Assembly: GCF_000143415.4 (NCBI RefSeq) | Contig: NW_003314347.1 | Span: forward strand, 457,438 to 521,437 | DNA: 64,000 nucleotides | Reading direction: 5' to 3' | DNA from: Selaginella moellendorffii | Lineage: Eukaryota; Streptophyta; Lycopodiopsida; Selaginellales; Selaginellaceae | Shown here: positions 54,715-64,000 of the stretch, piece after piece | Position numbering within the stretch: the stretch's first letter is position 1 | How the letters are laid out: each line of letters starts with the position of its first letter | Notes under the pieces: generated by a model | Told to the model about the DNA's origin: nothing | The model's input: the letters and a program-made list of their open reading frames with translations, nothing else | Database searches by the model: none | Translations under genes and position numbers: made by a program

Positions 54715-57224
54715 CAAGCCTCAAATTTGCAGGGCAAACTTTCTTTTCCTTCTTGTGAATATTAGAATTGACTTTTATTGTGCAAGATAAAAATTAATTT
54801 ATACCTCCCAATATATAGATATTTATATATAAATTTTTTTTTAATACAACTAATTTAATCACACAAAATCTTTGTTTCCTTTTTTTGATGACATGCATCA
54901 TAAACATGCCCCTAATTGATCTTGTTGTAGTCATTATCACCATTTAAATAGATAAACATCAAATCATCTAAAGTTTCAATATTTAAAGAGCATCTTGAAG
55001 TAGTTTTTAACTGATTTTGATAAGAAAATCCACCTTTAGCATAAGTAGTGCTCACATGTATCAAAGAGATAATTTTCCATAGTTCCATCAAACTAAAACA
55101 TATATCTATTATGGAAATATCATCTTTGCATATTTGCCAAGCTACTAGCTCATTTTTTGTTAACAAATTACTTTGCATAATAGTTACAAACTTTGTGAAT
55201 TCTCCTTTACATTTTTCCCCATCAACAAAAGCACCATACTAGTTCAGTAAAATATTTAGCCATTTGTAAGAGTTGTTATCCAATTTTTCCTTATCATTTG
55301 AGTAATTTTTTGGGCTGAACAATTTTGTAGCATTGAATATGCCTATATCCTTTCCCATTCTAGCCAACATATCAATGTGTAATTTCTGAATACATTCCTT
55401 GTTTAAATTTAAGCAAGAGCTCAAGCTCTCATCTCTTTTGCTCTCTGTAATAGGAGTATAATCTAAGACATGTTTTTGTTATTCCCCTTTAACATTTATA
55501 AACTTGATAAATTCATCTTTAGTAGCCTCCACAAAATTACGCAAGTGTTTCACACTAAGAGTCTCTTTCAGAAATTTTCTTTAGATACTTTTCAAAGTAC
55601 CATCTAAATACCTAGCAATGTTAGCAATATCCACAATTTCAACTTTAAAAGATTTTGTTCAAACTATTCAATTCCAGAAGTATATTAGGCAGCATATGAA
55701 TAGATGATTAATCTCTTTAAGACTTCCCTATGAAATAACCAACGTACATTGTGAATTTGAAGCATACCTAATGTAAATATATTTATAGCATCTTCTAGAG
55801 GCTTAAAAGCTATGACTCTTGTTCTAAAAGTATGCAACCATTTATAAATTTGATTGCATAGCTTTTGAACAATTATAAATTTAAGAAATGCATGCACAAC
55901 TTCAATAGCCACTAAACTTTATCTATGCACTAAGCAATGCATTCCAAACAAATGTGGAATGTTATGTTTCAATCTTGTCACTAGACCAAATTGTTCTTCA
56001 ACTATAATAAAAACTCTATCAGTTCCAATAGCAACACATTTTCCCTTTTTAAAGTTCATTTCTTCCAAAACCTTTTTGATGGCTTCATATTTATTTACAT
56101 CCTTTAATTACCATCAATTTCAAAAAGCAAGTTTTATTCAGACTTTTTTCTTTTTTTTGCATATGGAAAGAGATGTATATGATAAGATGAGCTTCCAAAC
56201 TTCTATCAATATTGTTATTCACTATAATAGAAAATTAAGGACTAATTTGAATATCTTGGCAAACATCTTTCCATCACACATCTTTTATGCATTTTAAAAA
56301 CTTTTTCTCACTTATAGCATTTACACAAGTCCTATACTTTATGGTGATTGGCATATAGGGCATTTCTATAAACCTATTAAATTCACACAAAGATTTATAG
56401 CTTTGTAAAAGTAATCCCTTATTCACAATGAAGTACATGAGGAAATCAATTTATTTTTGTGTTGATCTTTTTAAGGAGTAATATATTTAAGGATAGATAA
56501 CCCTTTCTTCTTCTTTACTTCCCAAATAACCATAGCTAGTTGATGTTGTTTGGAATTGTTATGCTATTTTAAAATTGGTTTTTAAAAAGTCAAAGAACCA
56601 TCCTTACCAAAAAAGTTATCCTTTTTAGCATATACATATATTATTCTTTAATTGCCTTCAACATTTATCACAAGATACACCCAAGGAAAACTAAGTTTCC
56701 ACTTAATTTTGAATGCTTAATTCTTTTTCCTCTTTTTATTGGTTGTAATATTAGTTTCTTATTTTGTTGTTGAAAGATGTTCATCCTCTAATCTAATTTT
56801 AAATCTTTCACCAAAAAGGGAATCATAAAGCTCTTGCCTTGCAATATTTTGTTAATCTATATTTCTTTTCTCCCTCTCATAGGCAATAGCAAAAAATGCT
56901 TCAATCCTATGTTGTTGCTGTCACTATCGCTGCTTTCCCATTTGAATTCAATGAAGTTGACATGTATTAGGTCTAGGGCAGGTTGTTAAACACTAGGATA
57001 TTTTTATAATATTTTTAATAATATTTGATAGAATATTATCTGTACTGCAATGTACGAATTTTCTTTGCCCAGCAAGTGGCAACACTAAAATATTTCTATA
57101 CTTCATTAGTGCAAGGTGAAAATTGAACATTTTTTTCAAGTAGCAACGTAAATTAGAAATCAGTCTTCAAATGCAAAGTAAACATGCCTTTGCAGGGCTT
57201 TGCAAGGTGCAAAATTGAGGCCTA
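54715..57224 (-). mobile_element. hAT-type DNA transposon, complete but decayed, unit 5 (2510 bp)
   Basis: Exactly as long as the copy in unit 3. Target copies cactgcca (54707-54714) and cattgtca (57225-57232). The C-terminal transposase region is readable on the minus strand at 55178-54912; the DUF4371-like core near 56100-55700 is broken by stops. Confidence 0.82.
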
Positions 57225-57654
57225 CATTGTCATCCCTAAATGTGATTTGGGTGCCACAGTTCTAAAGAGACTGTCGCTATAGGAGAGCTTACGAGGATGT
57301 TGAGATATTGCTGTAAGTTCCTTCATGCACTTCACAGTGATCGTAAATGCCTTGTGATGGCATCCTAAACTTGTACCATGGCATCTGCATTGCCAGTTCA
57401 AAGATTAAATAGCCCACAACCAAGAACAAAGTGAAGAAAATGAGAAAAAATCTAAGAATGTTGCTGTCCCTTAAGTTTCTCTTGCCATAAATTCGCTGCT
57501 ACAATAGCTTATATCCTTTCTACGCTTTAAGTTTCAGTGCCCGTAGCGGATAGATGTCGTTTGGACACTGTTGACCACAATTGACTATCGTTGACCAATG
57601 GACCGTTAACTTTGCTGACTATGCTGGGTTCGATTCCTGCGCTGGGCGATATTG

Positions 57655-58331
57655 CCAGGGCTAGGGTCTCAAGCTGCGAGCAGTGCCGATCACGGAGGTG
57701 AATTTCCGGCCTTTTGGCCAGCTCCTGGGAAAGATCGGCGACGGATGCGAGTATGGATCGGGAGACGCGCAGCTCAATCTCGCGAATGGGATTCCCAGGT
57801 AGTGCAGGCAAAATGTGGCCGAAATTTCCAGTGGCTCGATAGTGATTGAGTGAGTGATGGTTCTTTTGCGCAGATTCTACCTCATGGAGCTCAAGAAAAC
57901 GGGGCTGCGATTCAAAAGGATAACGCATCACGCCAGGGTCACGCAGTGTCTGGGATCAGTGGGAGCTCATCCTTGGTACATGGCGGTCTCTCCTCCCAGC
58001 ATTGTGGATCCTTCATCGCAACACGAGGGCGCTGTTCGATCCAACGCTGGTGGCCACTCCTATTTACCTCCCTCTCATGCAAGCGTCCAGGTTTTCAAGA
58101 TAGATGGTCCTCGCTTCATCAAGCTAAACGAAGGAACTTGGCACGCTGGTCCTCTCTTTGGTGATCGAGATTCGATGGTCTTCTACAACTTGGAGCTCAG
58201 TGACACCAACGTAAGATCATTCGATCGAGCTTGTATGACTTATGTTTTCTCCCTTTTTATGTTCTTTTTATTTGCAGGTTGTGGATCACACTACCCACGT
58301 GTTTGAGGACGACGTACTGATCGAAGATTGA
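57655..58331 (+). pseudogene. ureidoglycolate hydrolase-like gene without start codon, unit 5
   Basis: Exon 1 (to 57798), exon 2 (57874-58210) and exon 3 (58278-58331) are otherwise complete. A deletion of 14 bp around 57667 removed the ATG and its context: gggctaggg runs directly into tctcaagctgcg. An in-frame TAG lies just upstream (ggc tag ggt), and no Met occurs in the rest of exon 1. Translation could start only at the Met of exon 2 (MELKKTGLRF), losing the N-terminal quarter. A Leu-to-Pro change (MAVSPPS) is also present. Confidence 0.78.
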
Positions 58332-58395
58332 GGTACAGAGCCTTGGCATTTCATGTGATATTCGAACGTGATTTTTGTGCTAGGTGATGGCGAGC

Positions 58396-58841
58396 TTAAA
58401 CACTTTTTTGCGTGTCTAGAAAAGCAAATGGTGGAAATGAAACAAGTTCTTTGCGAGCTAAGAATTTCATGTCCCTTGCCATCAAGTTGTCGAGGAGCTC
58501 CTTTTGTGCCTCGGGACATTGACTAGTAGTTACAAAAGGAGGCTGATGATCCTGGTCGGAAGAAAATTTACGAACGGGATGACTCCCACAGACCATGGCG
58601 TCAACTCCCTGGTATAAATCTTTCTTAATTGAACTGTAACACTGTTAGAATTCTGTGCAGGGTGCTGATTATGGTCGAAAGCCGCCTGCTTTCTGTCGAA
58701 CACGAGCGAGCGGATGTTGAGAGTATTCATGTAATTTGCCTCCTGCCAGTCCAGCTCGCTACTTCCGCCAAGAACTCGGGTTCCCTCAGTCAACAGCAAG
58801 ATGGAAATGTTCCAGAAGTCTTTCTTCTTGATGTCGGTCAC
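58396..58841 (-). pseudogene. scrambled ARM-gene fragment, unit 5
   Basis: Almost identical to the unit 4 fragment, including the same small deletion near 58532. Confidence 0.7.
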
Positions 58842-59297
58842 AAACTCGAGCGGTGGATGATATCCTTTGAAAGGTTTTGCTGCTCCTGAAACTTCTTGTA
58901 TTTCACCTCTTCGTGGTTCTGATTCTAATAATGTAACTTTCGTGACAGCGGAAAAGTACGAACTCTATGCTTGGAAAGTTTCAAAACAGCGTAGTGGTGA
59001 CCACAATTTCAGAAAGGAGATCTTCTATGAAGTAAAGGAAGCTTTATTTTTCATGTTGATTCATGTTTTCTTTCCTATTTAGCGTTCTGTTAGTGAATTA
59101 CAATTGCGTAAGCGAAGTTGCTGCGAGTTCGGATCTCCTATGAAGTAAGCTTCTTCTTCTTTGGATGTTGATTGATTTTTTTCTTTCTTTTTTTAGAGTT
59201 TACGTGAGCAAGTTGCTGAAACTGAATTTGTATTTTCTTCTTTACAGCATGACACATTCGAGGTATGATTTTTGGTTTTTTTTTGGAAAAGGTGAAG

Positions 59298-60551
59298 CTA
59301 CAGCCTATGTAAGTTCAATAGGGCGCTGTTGACGAGCTCCTCGAGGCTTCTGGAATGCTTGGTAAGTCCCACAAAACCCGAAAACGTTAAGAAGTTTTCT
59401 TCGTCTGAGGCAGTCGCTGACATTGCTTCCAGGGACGTCTCCATTTCACCGTCTTCTCTAAAACGTCGCAAGAACCTGGCGTCCTTTGCCATCAAGCTGT
59501 TCAGAAGCTCTACGCTATATCGCCGGATACGATTCAAGCTCCTAGAAGGTGCTGTCTGGGATAGAAGCTCTGTGATTTTTTCGCAAAGCCGTTGTTCAAA
59601 GTTACGTGTGTCGAGCCAGGGGATTATGGCTGCTGCCAAACCGATGGCTGCCTGCTGTTCCTTGTCTGTGGATTCCAGCACCATCTGGATGATGGGAGAT
59701 ATGGCTGCTCCAAGCTCCAACTTTTCTTCGTCGTTAAGCTCACCGCACAAGCTTCGCAAAATTGTGGCTGCATGGACTCCAATTGGCTTGGTGAGCATGT
59801 TGATCAAGCTCTTGAGGGTCTTGCTAACGCCACCTTGGCTGTAGCTTTTGCGCCTGAGGAGCCTCGAGCAATTGTTGGGACACTGGAGGACGAGCAAAAA
59901 TATGGCTTCCCCGGCTCTCATGGCGATGCTCAACTGGTGGCTGTTCGGTGCGGTTTCTCTCGCAAATATGGCCATCAAGCTTTGGATAACTCCTCCAGTT
60001 GCACCAATGCAATCTCTAAGCTCGTCCTCGGTTGCTAACAGCTTGATCACGTCTACTGCCAGGTCCTGTAGCTCCAAATCTTCGAGATTGCATATCCTTT
60101 GAAGACTTCTTACTGCTGACACTACCGACACTATCTTCTTTCGCAGAGACCGTCCAGAATCTCCTCCCGCGCCAGCCAATGTCCTCAAAAGCTCGAGTGA
60201 TCGACGGAATACTTTTCTCGACGTTCGTACTTCGAGGAAGTTCCAGTCTTCGTCTTGGATAAACGCAACCAGGATGGAGATAAGTCCGCTGGTGTTACCG
60301 ATTCGCACGCATGTCCTGTGGTCCACGGCTAGCCTGTTGAGGATAGCGAGTCCGTATCTCTGTTCTTCTGGCACTATCTTCTCTCCTGCGGTTAAAAGGG
60401 AAATGATGGCTTCCAGGGATCCAGGGATAGCGGAAATCCTGAAGCAGTTACTCCGGTGACGAAGCAGGTACTTGATTACTATCGTTGCAGCTTTCCTGAT
60501 TTCGGCCTCACTAAGATCCTTCCAGGTGATCATCTCTAAGAGTCTCTCCAC
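59298..60551 (-). pseudogene. ARM gene copy E, 5' truncated
   Basis: The C-terminal 417 residues are open from the internal Met of MERLLEMITWKDLSEAE. The N-terminal half with all membrane segments is gone: upstream of 60556 lies spacer DNA of the next unit, so promoter and start codon are missing. Internal differences include an added DEDWNFLEVRTSR loop and a nine-residue loss before RLCEKITELL. Could only give a soluble ARM fragment if some cryptic promoter acts. Confidence 0.8.
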
Positions 60552-60556
60552 AACTC

Positions 60557-63500
60557 CACAACTACACAGGAGGAAGAAAGAAAAGGTAGAGAAGAAAGTG
60601 AAGAAGAATCAATGAAGAAGACGAAGAAAGGAGCTAATTACTTCTGTCCGTGAAGATGAGTGGAGAGAGCAACTTCAAAGAGCTAAAACTTTCACATGAC
60701 AAACGGTCAGACGAGAAACTGGAGCACTAGTGCTGCGATTCCAGATTGATCAATGTTGTTTGACAACAATGATCTGACACACACAAGACTGTTTTCTTCG
60801 TCTCGGTAGCGCCCTTTCTACTGTTGCACAACAAACTATTGCACAGCCGTGGAAGGGAATAATAGTATATAGAAACCTGTTGTATCTCGTACTCTTGCTC
60901 TATAAATTCTCCATAAACTTAAAGCTTCTTCTTCCAGGCCTAGAGAAAAGTCGGCTTCAAACACACGGCATGGCCATCTTTTTGTGTGTACTGTGCAGAA
61001 CTCTCCCTTTCAACCAGGTCTTATAGTTTGCCACTTACTAAGCTTAGGTGGTGGGAAAGAAAAAACTGGAGTAGTGATGTTTCTATCTTATACTTAAGAA
61101 CCTTGTGTTGGCTCGAGGAGTAGTACTACGAAGTGGTGTAACAAACGCAAAGCTTGGACAGGGCAGATTGCTACTGAACACTATTGCCATTGCCACAAGC
61201 CTCAAATTTGCAGGGCAAACTTTCTTTTCCTTCTTGTGAATATTACAATTTTCTTTCATTGTGCAAGATAAAAATTAAGTTATACCTCCCAATATATAGA
61301 TATTTATATATAAAAAACTTTTTAATACAACTAATTCAATTACACAAAATCTTTGTTTGCTTTTTTTGATGACATGCATCATAAACATGCCCCTAATTGA
61401 TCTTGTTGTACTCATTATCACCATTTAAATAGATGAATATCAAATCATTTAAAGTTTCAATATTTAAATAGCATTTTGAAGTAGTTTTTAACTGATTTTG
61501 ATAAGAAAATCCACCTTCAGCACAAGTAGTGCTCACAGGTATCAAAGAGATAATTTTGCATAATTCTATCAAATTAAAACATATATCTATCATGGAAATA
61601 TCATCTCTGCATATTTGCCAAGCGACTAGCTTATTTTTTGTTAACAGATTACTTTGCATAATAGTTACAAACTTTGTGAATTCTCCTTTACATTTTTCCC
61701 CATCAACAAAAGCACCATATTAGTTCAGTAAAATATTTAGCCATTTGTAAAAGTTGTTATCCAATTTTTCCTTATCATTTGAATAATTCTTTGGGCTGAA
61801 CAGTTTTGTAGTATTAAATATGCCTATATCTTTTCCCATTCTAGCTAACATATCAATGTATAGTTTTTGAACACACTCCTTATTTAAATTTAAGTAAGAG
61901 CTTAAGCTCCCATCTCCTTTGCTCTCTAGAATAGAAGTATAATTTAAGACATGCTTATGTTATTCCTTTTCAGCATTTATAAACTTGATAAATTCATCTT
62001 TAGTAACCTCCACAAAATTACTCAAGTGTTTCACACTAAGAGTCTCTTTCAGAAATTTTCTTTTGATACTTTTCAAAGTACCATATAATTACCCAACAAT
62101 GCTAGCAATATCCACAGTTTCAACTTTAAAAGATTTTGTTCAAACTATTTAATTCCAGAAGTATATTAGGTAGCATATGAATAAATGATCAATCTTTTTA
62201 AAACTTCCCCATGAAATAATCAACGTACACTGTGGATTTGAAGCATACCTAATGTAAATATATTTATAGCATCTTCTAGAGGCCTAAAAGCCATGACTCT
62301 TTTTCTAAAAGTATGCAACCATTTATAAATTTGATTGCATAGCTTTTGAACAATCATAAGTTTAAAAAATGCATGCACAACTTCAATAGCCACTAAACTT
62401 TATTTATGTGTTAAGTAATGCACTCCAAGCAAGTGTGGAATGTTATGTTTCAATATTGTCACTAGACCAAATTATTTTCCAACCATAATAAAAGCTCCAT
62501 CAGTTTCAATAACAACACATTTTCCCTTTTTAAAGTTCATTTCTTCCAAAACCTTTTTGATGGCTTCATATTTATTTACAACCTTTAGTTACCATCAATT
62601 TGAAAAAGTAAGTTTTATTCAGACTTTTTTCTTTTTCTTGCATATGGAAAGAGATGTATATGATAAGATGAGATTCCAAACTTTTATCAGTATTGTTATC
62701 CACCATAATAGAAAAGTAAGGACTAGCTCAAATATTTTGGCAAACATCTTTCCATCACATATCTTTTTTGCATTTTACAAACTTTTTTCCACTCATAGCA
62801 TTCATATAAGCCTTATACTCTATGGTGATTGGCATATAGGGCATTTCTATAAACCTATTAAATTCACACAAAGATTTATAGCTTTGTAAAGGTAATCCTT
62901 TATTCACAATGAAGTACATGTGTTGCATTAAGGAAATCAATTTATTTTTGTGTTGATCTTTTTGAGCAGTAATATATTTAAGGATAGATAACCCTTTCTT
63001 TTTTCTTTACTTCCCAAATAACTATAGCTAATTGATGTTATTTGGAATTATTATGCTATTTTAAAATTGGTTTTTGAAAAGTCAAAGAACCATCCTTACC
63101 AAAAAAATTATACTTTTTAGCATATACATATATCATACATTTTATTTTTTAATTGCCTTCAACATCTATCACAAGATACACCCAAGGAAAACTAAGTTTC
63201 CACTCAATTCTGAATGTTTTATTCTTTTTCCTCTTTTTATTGGTTGTAGTATTAGTTTCTTTTTCTGTTGTTGAAAGATCTTCATCCTCTGATCTAATTT
63301 TAAATCCTTCACCAAAAAGGGAATTATAAAGCTTTTGCCTTGCAATATTTTGTTAATTTATATTTTTTTTTTCCCTCTCATAGGCAATAGCAAAAAATGC
63401 TTCAATCCTATGTTGTTGCTGTCACTATCGCTGCTTTCCCATTTGCCCTAGTCCTAATCCATGTCAACTTCATTGAATTCAGGTGGTTAGACATCAGGAT

Positions 63501-64000
63501 ATTTTTACAATATTTTTAATAATATTAGATAGAATATTATCTATACTGCAATGTAAGAATTTTCTTTGCCCTGCAAGTGGCAACTAAAATATTTCTATAC
63601 TTCATTAGTACAAAGTGAAAATTGAACATTTCTTTCAAATAGCAAGGCAAATTAGAAATCAGTCTTCAAATGCAAGGTAAACATGCCTTTGCAGGGCTTT
63701 GCAGGGCTTTGTAGGGTGGAAATTTGAGGCCTACATTGTCTCCCTAAATGTGATTTGGGTGCCATAGTTCTAAAGAGATTGTTGCTATAGAAGAGCTTAC
63801 AAGGATGTTGAGATATTGCTGTAAGTTCCTTCATGCACTTCACAGTGATAGTAAATGCCTTGTGATGGCATCTTAAACTCGTACCATGGCATCTGCATTG
63901 CCAGTTCAAAGATTAAATGGCCCACAACCAAGAACAAAGTGAAGAAAATGAGAAAACTCTAAGAATGTTGCTGTCCCCTTAAGTTTCTCTGGCCATAAAT
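60557..64000. repeat. tandem segment, unit 6, partial
   Basis: Begins in mid-spacer (equivalent to about 25312 in unit 2); MYB exon 1 and its promoter were removed by the deletion that cut ARM copy E. Contains spacer, a complete hAT element and the region before the cupin gene, and runs off the window, so the array continues to the right. Confidence 0.85.
61196..63733 (-). mobile_element. hAT-type DNA transposon, decayed, unit 6 (2538 bp)
   Basis: Target copies cattgcca (61188-61195) and cattgtct (63734-63741). The right end includes an extra gggctttgcagg repeat. Near 63440-63480 a short stretch (gtcctaatccatgtcaacttcattgaattc) is inverted relative to the other copies. Transposase remnants on the minus strand. 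Confidence 0.82.

Larger units (their letters stand above)
53164..60556. repeat. tandem segment, unit 5 (7.4 kb)
   Basis: Solo MYB exon 1, promoter and spacer, complete hAT element, cupin gene without start, ARM fragment and the 3' two thirds of an ARM gene. The right border is not the usual one: ARM sequence stops at about 60556 and continues directly into the spacer of unit 6 (acaactacacaggagg). Confidence 0.85.

Noticed and set aside
18279-64000. A CRISPR array or prokaryotic defence island
   Set aside because: The repeats are kilobase-scale gene duplications in intron-bearing eukaryotic DNA; no short regularly spaced repeats or Cas-like genes.

Overview
The window looks like nuclear DNA of a land plant, most probably a lycophyte of the Selaginella type. 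This is inferred from very short GT-AG introns (about 45-80 bp), plant-only families (hydroxyproline O-arabinosyltransferase, DUF3054, two R2R3-MYB genes, ARM-repeat membrane proteins) and dense small genes beside AT-rich transposon DNA. No database search was possible; exon borders were set by reading frame, splice consensus and family memory.

Left part (1-8 kb): single-copy plus-strand genes. They are a possible gene tail (1-164), a GT95-type hydroxyproline O-arabinosyltransferase (425-1873, 8 exons), an intronless triose-phosphate/nucleotide-sugar transporter (2062-3102), a plastid DUF3054 membrane protein (3235-4270, 5 exons), a small secreted ATS3/PLAT-like protein (4746-5318) and a UDP-xylose-transporter-like protein (6356-7848, 7 exons). 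Three of these are predicted Golgi glycosylation genes. From 7.8 to 12.7 kb and from 14.4 to 17.4 kb I see no supported gene. A complete R2R3-MYB lies at 12855-14429 (+) and a second at 17423-18671 (-).

Right part (18.3-64 kb): a tandem array of one composite segment, five copies plus a sixth running off the window. The unit starts inside intron 1 of the second MYB gene. It carries that gene's exon 1 and promoter (-), a ureidoglycolate-hydrolase-like cupin gene (+), a short scrambled ARM fragment (-) and an ARM-repeat membrane-protein gene (-). Only unit 1 is joined to a full MYB gene; units 2-5 carry a solo MYB exon 1. The cupin gene is intact in units 1 and 4, slightly shortened in 3, without a start codon in 5 and deleted from 2. 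The ARM gene is fully open in unit 2, has an altered N-terminus in unit 1, has an in-frame deletion in unit 4, has lost its 5' part in unit 5 and is a remnant in unit 3.

A decayed 2.5-kb hAT-type DNA transposon with an 8-bp target duplication sits at the same place in units 2-6, and unit 1 has the empty site. In unit 4 this hAT copy is split by a 7.5-kb Ty3/gypsy chromovirus (TG...CA LTRs, AACCC target duplication, initiator-Met-type primer site, gag-protease-RT-RNaseH-integrase-chromodomain). Its integrase frame is interrupted by two intron-like GT...AG segments. Its two LTRs differ by an internal 75-bp inversion and by an unrelated 210-220-bp block. The order of events reads: MYB/cupin/ARM neighbourhood, segment duplication, hAT insertion in one unit, amplification of hAT-bearing units, chromovirus insertion, then deletions in single units.
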